A stretch of DNA of 64,000 nucleotides, taken from contig NZ_FQVP01000003.1 of assembly GCF_900129395.1 (NCBI RefSeq), positions 496,001 to 560,000 on the forward strand. The letters are read 5' to 3'. Positions 9,147 through 16,770 of this stretch are shown here, piece by piece. The stretch comes from Pseudosulfitobacter pseudonitzschiae. GTDB lineage: Bacteria > Pseudomonadota > Alphaproteobacteria > Rhodobacterales > Rhodobacteraceae. Within the stretch, counting starts at the first letter, position 1. Each line of letters starts with the position of its first letter. A program made the position numbers and the translations under genes. Below the pieces are notes generated by a model, which saw only the letters and a list, made by a program, of their open reading frames with translations, did not search any database and was not told where the DNA came from.

Positions 9147-9911
9147 ATGGTTCAGACACTTCCACACATTCCTTCTTTCGACCTCTCAGGCCGCCGCGCC
9201 CTTGTCACGGGGGCGTCCTCGGGCATTGGTCTGGGCTGCGCGGTCGCGCTGGCCGGGGCGGGGGCCCATGTGGTCTGTGCCGCGCGCCGCGCCGATGTGT
9301 TGCACGACAGCGTGGCCGCCATGCGCGACGCAGGGCATTCGGCCGAGGCGCTGGTGCTGGACCAGACGGATCTGACGGCGTTGAAGGATGCGTTTTCGAC
9401 GCCCTTTGACATTGTGGTGAATTCGGCGGGGCTGGCGCGGCATTCGGCGGCGGTGGACACCGATGTGGTAGATTTCGATACGGTGATGGATGTGAACGTG
9501 AAGGGGGCTTATTTCCTGTCCTCCTATGCCGCGCGCGCACTTCTGAACGCGGGCAAGCCCGGTTCGATCATCCACATCAGCAGCCAGATGGGTCACGTGG
9601 GTGGCCCGGACCGCGCGGTTTATTGCGCGTCGAAACACGCGGTCGAGGGCATGGTCAAGGCGATGGCCATCGAATGGGGCAAGGCGGGCATTCGCATCAA
9701 CACGATCTGCCCCACCTTCATCCGGACGCCGCTGACCGAAGGTACATTCAACGACGCACACAGCCTTGCGTGGATCATGGACAAGATCAAACTGCCGCGC
9801 GCGGGCGTGGTCAGCGATATTATGGGGGCGGCGCTGTATCTGGCGTCGGATGCCTCGGGAATGGTGACAGGCACGGCCATGATGGTCGACGGAGGTTGGA
9901 CAGCAGACTGA
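9147..9911 (+). CDS. Short-chain dehydrogenase/reductase (SDR) family oxidoreductase
   Basis: A 254-residue classical SDR. The cofactor motif TGASSGIG is at residues 21-28, 'NSAG' follows strand 4, and the catalytic Ser-Tyr-Lys is in 'HISSQMGHVGG' and 'YCASK'. The C-terminal 'VTGTAMMVDGGWTAD' is the usual end. It interconverts an alcohol and a ketone with NAD(P); substrate unknown. ATG 9147 follows GAGGCGACAG; the GTG nine codons earlier is less likely. Its stop overlaps the next start (TGATG), so it is in an operon with the M19 dipeptidase and the broken CIA30 gene. Confidence 0.9.
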   Translation: MVQTLPHIPSFDLSGRRALVTGASSGIGLGCAVALAGAGAHVVCAARRADVLHDSVAAMRDAGHSAEALVLDQTDLTALKDAFSTPFDIVVNSAGLARHSAAVDTDVVDFDTVMDVNVKGAYFLSSYAARALLNAGKPGSIIHISSQMGHVGGPDRAVYCASKHAVEGMVKAMAIEWGKAGIRINTICPTFIRTPLTEGTFNDAHSLAWIMDKIKLPRAGVVSDIMGAALYLASDASGMVTGTAMMVDGGWTAD

Positions 9912-10957
9912 TGGGGAAACAGATGATATTTGACGGGCACAACGATGCGCTGATGCGGTTGTGGAAGCACCAAGGCGACCCCGTGGCGCATTTTGCGACC
10001 GATGCAGGCCACGTGAACGCCGACGCCTGTCGCGCGGGCGGGATGGGCGGCGGGTTCTTTGCCATCTACAGTCCGGCCAGCCGCGCCCCGCATGCGGGCA
10101 ACACCGAGGTTACGGCCATCGAGCTTGAACCTCTGGACGATCCGCTGGATCAGGGATGGGCCTTGCAGGCAGCGATGGGGCAGGCGGGGATCGCCTTGCA
10201 ACTGGCCGATGCGGGCCTGATCGAGATTGTCACGCAGCCCGACCAGCTTGCGCGCGCGTTCATGGGCGATGCGTTGGCCTGTATCCTGCATCTGGAAGGC
10301 GCGGATTGCATCGACGCCGATCTGCTGGCGCTGGATGTGCTGCATGGTGTTGGCCTGCGGTCGCTGGGGCCGGTCTGGTCGCGCAACAATATCTTTGGCC
10401 ACGGCGTGCCGTTTGGCCACTTCCGTGATCCTGATCAGGGCCCGGGTCTGACCGACGATGGCAAGCGTCTGGCCGCGCGTTGCGGCGTGCTGGGGATCAT
10501 GTTGGACACCAGTCATATCACCCTGAAAGGGTTCGAAGACATTGCAAACATGGGCCAGCCCGTTGTTGCCACCCATTCGAACGCATGGGCGCTGTGCCCG
10601 TCCACGCGCAACCTGACCGACGCGCAATTGCAGGTCATCGCCCAAAGCGGCGGCATTGCGGGGCTGAACTTTGCGCCGCCGTTTCTCAGCGACGAGGGCT
10701 GGAAGACGTGGCGCGTGGGGCTGGATGCCTGCATTCGCCATCTGGATTATATGGTCGCGCATCTGGGCGAGGATCACGTGGCGCTGGGCAGCGATTTCGA
10801 CGGCGCGCGGATGCCCGACGGGATCGCGTCGGCAGCCGACTTGCCGGTGTTGGTCAAGGCGATGGAAGACGCAGGGTTTGGCGCGGAATTGATCGCCAAG
10901 ATCTGCCACGAAAACTGGCTGGGGTTTCTCGGGCGGCATCTGGAAAAAAGCGCATGA
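9911..10957 (+). CDS. Membrane dipeptidase family (peptidase M19)
   Basis: A 348-residue M19 enzyme, related to renal dipeptidase, a two-zinc hydrolase of dipeptides or related amides. Metal ligands are visible in 'FDGHNDAL' (His10, Asp12), 'LDTSH' and 'ATHSNAWAL', and the C-terminal 'ALGSDFDGARMP' carries the conserved Asp. It lacks a signal peptide, so it is probably cytoplasmic. Its stop and the CIA30 start overlap as ATGA. The true substrate could be a modified dipeptide or an amide rather than a peptide. Confidence 0.9.
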   Translation: MGKQMIFDGHNDALMRLWKHQGDPVAHFATDAGHVNADACRAGGMGGGFFAIYSPASRAPHAGNTEVTAIELEPLDDPLDQGWALQAAMGQAGIALQLADAGLIEIVTQPDQLARAFMGDALACILHLEGADCIDADLLALDVLHGVGLRSLGPVWSRNNIFGHGVPFGHFRDPDQGPGLTDDGKRLAARCGVLGIMLDTSHITLKGFEDIANMGQPVVATHSNAWALCPSTRNLTDAQLQVIAQSGGIAGLNFAPPFLSDEGWKTWRVGLDACIRHLDYMVAHLGEDHVALGSDFDGARMPDGIASAADLPVLVKAMEDAGFGAELIAKICHENWLGFLGRHLEKSA

Positions 10958-11088
10958 AGGTGCTGCATCCCGATTGGGAGTATGTTGCCGACGGTGTTAT
11001 GGGCGGCGTGTCGCGCGGGCAGGCGGGTCCAGCGCAGGTTGCGGGCCGCGCGGCCATGCGTCTGACGGGGGCGGTCAGCACGGACAAC
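10954..11088 (+). pseudogene. CIA30-domain protein, 5' fragment (split by insertion sequence)
   Basis: First 45 codons of a CIA30 (complex I intermediate-associated protein 30) type gene: 'WEYVADGVMGGVSRGQ' and 'GAVSTDN' are the family start. Reading then enters the insertion sequence and stops at 11116. Joining residue Asn45 directly to the codon at 12716 restores frame and the family sequence 'STDN-GGGFIQMAFDL', giving a 151-residue intact protein. The start overlaps the M19 stop (ATGA), so the gene was the third in this operon. Confidence 0.9.
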
Positions 11089-11290
11089 GTCCTATGTCGG
11101 GAAAATCTGGCTGCTTAGGTCAGCAGGTCATGGGGCATCCAGCGAACCGGATGCCCTGTTACGTTTGCCCAGACGGGCTCTGCCGTCAAGAAATGATCTC
11201 TTCCATAGCAAACACAGGGTACGCGCGATGGCGGCCCTCACCGTCCTCAATACGAGATCCCAAATCCCAAGCAGAAGGCCCGAACATTAT
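11089..11290 (-). ncRNA. Predicted bridge/seek guide RNA region of the IS element
   Basis: The 202 bases between the transposase stop and the element end hold no gene. IS110-family elements encode a structured RNA that pairs with target and donor DNA; in the IS1111 group it lies downstream of the transposase, as here. A perfect 8-bp hairpin GGGCATCC / GGATGCCC with an 8-base loop is at 11133-11156. The RNA should be on the transposase strand. Its limits and guide loops are not determined. Confidence 0.45.
11096..11116 (+). repeat. Subterminal inverted repeat of the IS element, left in window
   Basis: Begins GTCGGGAA and continues to GGCTGCTT; pairs with 12689-12708 read on the other strand at about 16 of 21 positions. 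It starts 7 bases inside the inferred element end. Confidence 0.75.
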
Positions 11291-12580
11291 CTACGAGGTC
11301 AGCGAACTGCCTCCACGGCTGCTACAGAGAGAGGTCCTTCCGCCTGGGCTCACCCCTTCGAAGAAGGGGCGATAGGGTGCGCCGTTTTTGACGACGGCGT
11401 GTACAGTGCGCGCCATCTTGGCCGCTATCGCCGTATAGGCCTTGCGACGCAGATGCGCGTTGTGTCGATCCTTTGAGATGTAGCGCTCGAACTTGTCCCG
11501 GAAGCTGTTGGTCCGCTTTAGCACGGCGGTCTGACCGGCCATCCAAAGCGTGCGCCGCAAACGGGCGTTGCCATACTTCGAGATCCGGCTCTGGCCGCGG
11601 AACATGCCGGATTGCGTTGTGGCGAGGTCCATGCCGCAGAACTTCAGGAACTGTCGATGGTGCCGGAAGCGACGCAAGTCACCGGCCTCGGCCAGGATGG
11701 TCATGGCGTTGATCGGGCCGATGCCGGGAATGGTCGTCAGCAGTTGATAGTCGGGGAGATCGGACAGAAGCTCGACGGCCCGTGCCTCGATCTCATCACG
11801 CTGTCGGATCAGACTGCGGCCCTCGGCTAACACGAGACGGAACATGCGGACCGCATCGGAGTCCGGGTGAACCGGCAAGCCTACAGATTCGACCGCCGTG
11901 TCGTAAATGTCTGAAAGCATACGTTCTTTGGAAACCTTGCGGCCGACAACATGCCAAGCATCGGCGACGAAAGCCTCCCGGTCCATAGCCTTGATTATGT
12001 GTGGTGTGGGATACTTCTCAAGGAATGCGAGAAACCAGTCGGTGCGGGAACTGCGGTGAAAGCGCTCCGCCTCGGGGAAATAGAGCGGCAGGTAATGCGT
12101 GAGGATGCGGTGCCACAGCTCAGTCTTCGAGCGCGAAACGATCTCGTGGGTCTTCGACAGTTCCTGGATGTCGGCTTTCCCGGTCACCAGCGGATCATGG
12201 AAGAACTGCACTGCCCCGATCTCCAGCATATGCAGAATGACCTGGGCGTCCTTGGGATCATTCTTGTCCCAGCTGTTGTGCAGAGCCTCGCGCGTTCGGG
12301 CCAAGCCAACGGAAGAGACAAGCTTCAGGTCGAACCCGGCTAGGCCGAGGTGGTGGGCCAAGGCACGGTGATAATTACCGGTCGCCTCAAACCCGATCCG
12401 TACCGGCAGTTCATAGCTGGCGAGAGTGGTGGCCAAGCGCTGAAAATCCTCCAGCGTGTTCGTAATCGTCAGTCGGCGGCGGCGCTTTTTGCCCGGAATG
12501 CTGATCAGCACCTCATGTCGATGCTTGGAAATGTCGATGGCGACCAACACGGTCGAAAGGGTAGCATAGGTAGCGGTCAT
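11291..12580 (-). CDS. IS110-family transposase (DEDD/serine type)
   Basis: A 429-residue transposase. The N-terminal RuvC-like DEDD domain has Asp16 ('VAIDISKH'), Glu65 ('GFEATGNY') and Asp108/Asp111 ('KNDPKDAQ'), with the spacing of known IS110 enzymes. The C-terminal transposase_20 domain has 'IPGIGPINAMTILAEAG' (about 284-300) and the serine-containing block 'SRISKYGNARLRR' (about 331-343). Such enzymes act with a guide RNA to insert circular donor DNA. ATG 12580 follows GAGGAG at good spacing; the frame runs on to 12646 without support. It looks intact, so the element may be active. Confidence 0.95.
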   Translation of the reverse strand: MTATYATLSTVLVAIDISKHRHEVLISIPGKKRRRRLTITNTLEDFQRLATTLASYELPVRIGFEATGNYHRALAHHLGLAGFDLKLVSSVGLARTREALHNSWDKNDPKDAQVILHMLEIGAVQFFHDPLVTGKADIQELSKTHEIVSRSKTELWHRILTHYLPLYFPEAERFHRSSRTDWFLAFLEKYPTPHIIKAMDREAFVADAWHVVGRKVSKERMLSDIYDTAVESVGLPVHPDSDAVRMFRLVLAEGRSLIRQRDEIEARAVELLSDLPDYQLLTTIPGIGPINAMTILAEAGDLRRFRHHRQFLKFCGMDLATTQSGMFRGQSRISKYGNARLRRTLWMAGQTAVLKRTNSFRDKFERYISKDRHNAHLRRKAYTAIAAKMARTVHAVVKNGAPYRPFFEGVSPGGRTSLCSSRGGSSLTS

Positions 12581-12688
12581 AGCCGGTCTCCTCACAGTGT
12601 GGTTATGCAAAACCACTGTTGAGACCTGAGACCCGGTTATGGCCACCCGCTGTGCAATTTAAAGGCTGCGCAGGCGGCCATAACCTAC

Positions 12689-12708
12689 AAACAGCCTTTC
12701 TTCCCGAC
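12689..12708 (-). repeat. Subterminal inverted repeat of the IS element, right in window
   Basis: Read on the minus strand: GTCGGGAAGAA then AGGCTGTTT. Partner of 11096-11116. It ends 7 bases from the point where the CIA30 frame resumes. Confidence 0.75.
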
Positions 12709-12715
12709 GTGCTAT

Positions 12716-13036
12716 GGTGGCGGATTTATCCAGATGGCGTTTGATCTGGCAGAAGATGCCGGCGGATGGACCGGTCTGGAGCTGGACGTTTACGGCAACG
12801 ATGAACGCTATGACCTGCGCCTGCGCACCACGCGGTTGACCCGTGCGTGGCAGTCCTTCCGCACCGAGTTCGTGGCGACGGCGGCGTGGACCACGATCAA
12901 GGTGCCTTTTGATGCGCTCGAAGCCTATCGGACGGACGCCAGTTTCGATGCGTCCGAGTTGCGCCGTGTCGGCGTGGTCGCGGTGGGTCGTGAATTCGCG
13001 GTTGATGTGGCGGTCAGCGGCGTGCGGTTGTACTAG
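12716..13036 (+). pseudogene. CIA30-domain protein, 3' fragment
   Basis: The remaining 106 codons of the broken gene, opening with 'GGGFIQMAFDL' and containing 'TGLELDVYGNDERYDLRLRT', typical of the CIA30 beta-sandwich. In eukaryotes CIA30 helps assemble respiratory complex I; bacterial members are uncharacterised. There is no other frame damage, so loss is due only to the insertion and would be reversed by clean excision. The TAG stop shares the palindrome CTAG with the stop of the convergent enolase-family gene. Confidence 0.9.
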
Positions 13037-14265
13037 GTCTTTGGCGCAGGCGCGCCGCCCTCGAATGCATTGCCATTCACGTAGTCGCAAGGCGCTTCCT
13101 GCATTTCCAGATGCAGGCCGGTGCCGGTGTAGGGGTTTGCACGGGCCAGGTCCTCGTCCACCTCGATCCCCAGACCGGGCGCGTCTGATGGCGTGACAAA
13201 GCCGTCCTCGACCCGGATGCTGCCCTTGATCAGCGCGTCGTGGAACGGGGTTTCGATGGTTTCACACATCAGCAGGTTGGGGATGGACGCGGCCAGTTGC
13301 AGGTTGGCGGCCCATTCGATTGGCCCTGCGTAAAGATGCGGCGCGAGTTGCGCATTGTACACCTCGGCCATTGCCGCGATTTTCTTGACCTCCCAGATGC
13401 CGCCCGCACGGCCCAGGGCAGGTTGCAGGATGCTGGCCGCACCACTGCGCAGGATCGGGGCGAACTCGGCCTTGGTGGTCAGTCGCTCGCCAGTGGCCAC
13501 GGGAATGCCCACGGCGCTGGCCACGGCGGCCATTTGTGCGGCATTGTCCGGTGGCACGGGCTCCTCGTACCAAAGCGGACTGTAGGGCGCGATGGCGCGG
13601 CCCAGCCGGATCGCGCCGGCGGTGGTGAACTGACCGTGGGTGCCGAACAGCAGGTCGGCGCGGTCGCCCACCGCTTCGCGGATTGCCTTGCAGAAGGCCA
13701 CCGACTGGCTGATGTCGCTCATTGCAGGCATGTGGCCGCCGCGCAGGGTATAGGGACCGGCGGGGTCGAATTTGACCGCCGTGTATCCCCGCGCCATGCA
13801 ATCGGCGGCGGCTTCGGCGGCCATCTGGGGCGAGGTCCAAAAGGCCGTCAGGTCATGATGAGGCAGGGGGTAGAGATAGGTGTAGGCGCGAATGCGGTCG
13901 TTCATCCGTCCGCCGATCAGCGCGTGCACAGGCCGCCCGCGATCCTTGCCCAAGATGTCCCAACACGCGATTTCCAGCCCTGAAAACGCCCCCATTACGG
14001 TCAGGTCGGGCCGCTGGGTAAAGCCAGCCGAGTAGGCGCGGCGGAACATCAGTTCGATGTTCTCGGGGTTTTCGCCCTGCATGTGCCGCGTGAACACGTC
14101 CTCGATCACCGCCTGCATGGCCCGAGGCCCCACAGAGGCCGCGTAACACTCACCCCAGCCGACGATGCCGGTGTTGGTGGTCACCTTGACCAATATCCAA
14201 TAGCGCCCGCCCCAGCCCGGAGCAGGCGGGGCCGTGATGATAATATCAAGATCTTGCAGCTTCAT
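13033..14265 (-). CDS. Mandelate racemase / muconate lactonizing enzyme family protein
   Basis: A 410-residue member of the enolase superfamily. The N-terminal capping domain ends near 'GGRMNDRIRAYTYL'; the barrel carries 'AVKFDPAG' (Lys), 'WYEEPVPPDN' (Glu metal ligand), 'ATGERL' (second Glu) and 'LAPHLYAGPIEWAA' (His). Where galactonate dehydratases have Asp-x-His-Gly-Arg as the first metal site, this protein has 'FGTHGQF', so the Asp is replaced. Dehydration of a sugar acid is the likely class of reaction, but the substrate is unknown. ATG 14265 gives the family N-terminus. Convergent with, and sharing stop bases with, the CIA30 remnant. Confidence 0.85.
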   Translation of the reverse strand: MKLQDLDIIITAPPAPGWGGRYWILVKVTTNTGIVGWGECYAASVGPRAMQAVIEDVFTRHMQGENPENIELMFRRAYSAGFTQRPDLTVMGAFSGLEIACWDILGKDRGRPVHALIGGRMNDRIRAYTYLYPLPHHDLTAFWTSPQMAAEAAADCMARGYTAVKFDPAGPYTLRGGHMPAMSDISQSVAFCKAIREAVGDRADLLFGTHGQFTTAGAIRLGRAIAPYSPLWYEEPVPPDNAAQMAAVASAVGIPVATGERLTTKAEFAPILRSGAASILQPALGRAGGIWEVKKIAAMAEVYNAQLAPHLYAGPIEWAANLQLAASIPNLLMCETIETPFHDALIKGSIRVEDGFVTPSDAPGLGIEVDEDLARANPYTGTGLHLEMQEAPCDYVNGNAFEGGAPAPKT

Positions 14266-14277
14266 GCGGGCTGGTCC

Positions 14278-14330
14278 TTCATCTTGCCAATAAACTCCGG
14301 GGCCGGAATCAAAATCGGGGGCAGAGCCCC
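14278..14330 (+). repeat. Intergenic REP-like repeat, copy 3 (TTCATCTTGCC subtype)
   Basis: Head TTCATCTTGCC, core AATAAACTCCGGGG, then the hairpin GGGGC-AGA-GCCCC at 14318-14330. Nearly identical head and core are found on the minus strand at 48547-48573. It lies in the 85-base gap between the alcohol dehydrogenase stop and the enolase-family start. Confidence 0.65.
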
Positions 14331-14350
14331 GGTCGGTCGGCATCCTATGC

Positions 14351-15442
14351 TTATCGGTTAAACACGATCACATTGCGCCGCGCAGTTCCAGTCTTGGTAT
14401 CGGCAATCGCCTCGTTGATCTGTTCCAGCGACCACCGTCCCGAGATCAACTCGTCCAGTTTCAGACGACCCTGCTCGTACAGATCCAGCATCCAGGGAAT
14501 GTCGCGCTGGATCACCACATCCCCCATTTTCGACCCGATCATGCCCTGACCGGCAGCGGCCAGATTGACAGGCTGGTATGTTGCCTGCCCCCCGACGTGG
14601 GGCATTCCGACCATAATGACCCTGCCCCCCGTGGCCAGATAGTTCGGGGCCTGGTCATAGGCCGGAATGGCACCCACGGTGACGATCACCGCATCTGCGC
14701 CGCGCCCACCCAAGGCTGTGCGCGCCGCCAGCCAGGGCGCTTTGTGGGTCGCCAGAACGCCATGTGTTGCGCCGAATGCCTTGGCAACGTCAAGTTTCTC
14801 GTTGCTCATGTCGACGGCCACGATGCGCCGCGCACCTGCAATCCGTGCGCCTTGGATGGCGTTCAGCCCGACGCCGCCCGCGCCGATCACCACCACGTCC
14901 TGACCAGCGCGCAGATGCGCCGAGTTCACCACCGCACCCACTCCGGTGATCACCCCACAGGCCAAGAGCGAGGCCACGTCCTTGGCGATCTTGTCCGAAA
15001 TGCGCACCACCTGACGCTGGTCCACCACCACCTTTTCGGCAAAGCCGCCGGTGGCCATTGCCTGATGCAGCTTGCTGCCGTCCGGCAGGGTGATCGGGCC
15101 CATGTCGCCGTTGTAGGGTGTCTCGCAGGACACCGGGCTGCCCCCGGCGCAAGGCGCGCAGGACCCGCACGAACGGATCAATGTGACCACAACACTATCG
15201 CCCTCAGACACCCCCTGCACACCGGTCCCAACGGCGCTGACGCGTCCCGCTGCCTCGTGACCATAGACCGCTGGCAGGCTGCCGCCCCAGGACCCTTCGG
15301 CATAGGAAATGTCCGAATGACAGATCGCCACCGCGTCGACGGTCACTTCCACCTCGCCTTGTTCGGGCGCGCGCAGGTGGATGTCTTCGATGCGCAGAGG
15401 CTCTCCAAAGGCGTGGCAGACGGCGGCTTTGATGATTTGCAT
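14351..15442 (-). CDS. Zinc-dependent alcohol dehydrogenase (MDR superfamily)
   Basis: A 363-residue medium-chain dehydrogenase. Catalytic zinc ligands are in 'AICHSD' and 'YGHEAAG'; the structural zinc loop retains three of the usual four cysteines ('SCGSCAPCAGGSPVSC' region). The NAD-binding motif is 'GAGGVGLNAIQGA'. It resembles class III / aryl-alcohol type enzymes. It lies just upstream of the enolase-family gene on the same strand, and the two may act on one substrate. ATG 15442 is preferred to an in-frame start at 15523, which adds a non-family leader. Confidence 0.88.
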   Translation of the reverse strand: MQIIKAAVCHAFGEPLRIEDIHLRAPEQGEVEVTVDAVAICHSDISYAEGSWGGSLPAVYGHEAAGRVSAVGTGVQGVSEGDSVVVTLIRSCGSCAPCAGGSPVSCETPYNGDMGPITLPDGSKLHQAMATGGFAEKVVVDQRQVVRISDKIAKDVASLLACGVITGVGAVVNSAHLRAGQDVVVIGAGGVGLNAIQGARIAGARRIVAVDMSNEKLDVAKAFGATHGVLATHKAPWLAARTALGGRGADAVIVTVGAIPAYDQAPNYLATGGRVIMVGMPHVGGQATYQPVNLAAAGQGMIGSKMGDVVIQRDIPWMLDLYEQGRLKLDELISGRWSLEQINEAIADTKTGTARRNVIVFNR

Positions 15443-15560
15443 GGGACAGTCCTGATGGCGGAAGGTGATCGACCCGTTCAGGGTGGGGGGCGCAATGGGG
15501 CCGCGCATGTCGGAAACCGACACTTCCCCGGTTCGTCCGCGCCAGTTTGGCCAGATAACG

Positions 15561-16763
15561 TCAGGTGATCCGTGTGCCGATGGGCCGCAGGTAGATCACC
15601 AGCGCCAGCCCCGTCAGCAGGGCCGACAGCACAAAGGGCGCACCGGGCAGATGGATGGGTGCGTCGGTGGCGGTGAAGCTGTAGAACACCGAGGTCATCA
15701 CCATCGGCGACAGGATCATTGCCAGTGCGTTGACCGATACCATGGCCCCTTGCAATTCGCCTTGCTGGTCGTCGCCGGTGGCCTTTGACATGATCCCCTG
15801 CAAGGCGGGGGCGATGACACCGCCCAAGGCGGCCAGCGGTGTCAGGATCAACGCCACGGTGCCCGAGGTGACCAGCGCGATCAGGATATAGGTCAGGACA
15901 CTGAACAGCAGCCCGTAGACGATCGTACCGCTTTCTCCAAACCGGCGCAGGGCAATGCGGATCAGGCCACCCTGTACCACGGCCATGGCAATGCCGAACA
16001 GGCCAAGGCTGAGGCCGATCAAGGCAGGAGACCAGTTGAACCGCGCGTGACCGAAATAGGCCCAGATCGCCGGATAGACGATAAAGGCGAACTGATAGAT
16101 GAAATAGACCACCAGCAGGCGACGGATTTGCGGCAGTTGTCCCAGTGCGCGCAATGTGCCCAGCGGGTTTGCCCGCCGCCATGAAAACGCGCGGCGGATG
16201 CGGTCGGTGACGGTTTCGCTCAGCACCAGCCAGCCGAACAGCGCATTCAGTCCCGACAGGGTCGCCGCCGCCCAGAAGGGCGCGCGGGTGCCATATTCGG
16301 CCAGCAGCCCGCCGATCAGGGGCCCCAGCACGAAACCGATGCCAAAGGCCGCGCCGATCAGGCCGAAATTGGCGCTTTTGTTTTCGGGGGCCGAGAGGTC
16401 GGCCATACAGGCGTTGGCCGTCGACTGGGTCGAGGCGGCAACCCCGCCGATGATCCGCCCCACCAGCAGCAACCAGATGCTGCCCGCCACCGCCATCAGC
16501 ATGTAATCCAGACACATGACGACCAGCGACAAGAGCAGCACGGGACGGCGGCCAAAGCGGTCGGACAGCCCGCCGATCACCGGGCCGAAGAGGAACTGCA
16601 TCACCGCAAAGGTTGTGGACAGCACGCCGCCCCACAGCGCCGCCTGCGCCAGCGTGCCGCCCTGCACCTCACGGATCAGGTCGGGCATGATCGGCAGGAT
16701 CAGCCCGATGCCCATTGCGTCCAGCAGGACGGTGAACAGCAGGAAAACAACGGCGGGTTTCAC
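15561..16763 (-). CDS. MFS transporter, TCR/Tet type
   Basis: A 400-residue twelve-helix carrier of the drug:H+ antiporter-1 group. Helix 1 'LLDAMGIGLILPIMPDLIREV' and the loop 2-3 motif 'GGLSDRFGRRPVLL' match the Tet/TCR family label. Family homology does not show tetracycline resistance. The start is a GTG at 16763, eight bases after pcaB; the frame open to 16988 runs over pcaB and codes for a Pro/Arg-rich leader. Last gene of the pca run, so export of an aromatic compound or metabolite is possible. Confidence 0.82.
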   Translation of the reverse strand: MKPAVVFLLFTVLLDAMGIGLILPIMPDLIREVQGGTLAQAALWGGVLSTTFAVMQFLFGPVIGGLSDRFGRRPVLLLSLVVMCLDYMLMAVAGSIWLLLVGRIIGGVAASTQSTANACMADLSAPENKSANFGLIGAAFGIGFVLGPLIGGLLAEYGTRAPFWAAATLSGLNALFGWLVLSETVTDRIRRAFSWRRANPLGTLRALGQLPQIRRLLVVYFIYQFAFIVYPAIWAYFGHARFNWSPALIGLSLGLFGIAMAVVQGGLIRIALRRFGESGTIVYGLLFSVLTYILIALVTSGTVALILTPLAALGGVIAPALQGIMSKATGDDQQGELQGAMVSVNALAMILSPMVMTSVFYSFTATDAPIHLPGAPFVLSALLTGLALVIYLRPIGTRIT

Positions 16764-16770
16764 GCCGGTG

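Larger units (their letters stand above)
11089..12715 (-). mobile_element. Complete IS110-family insertion sequence, IS1111-type (1,627 bp)
   Basis: Ends are inferred from the reading frame of the broken CIA30 gene on both sides. Imperfect inverted repeats (11096-11116 and 12689-12708) lie 7 bases inside each inferred end. Such subterminal repeats are typical of the IS1111 group, unlike the classic IS110 group. The element holds one transposase gene on the minus strand, a short upstream end (135 bases) and a longer downstream end (202 bases). No target duplication can be shown without an empty-site sequence, as expected for this family. Exact ends could shift by a base or two. Confidence 0.88.

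Noticed and set aside
15561-16763. Tetracycline resistance determinant
   Set aside because: The carrier is only in the wider TCR/Tet group; there is no tetR and no specific feature of a resistance gene, and the context is catabolic.
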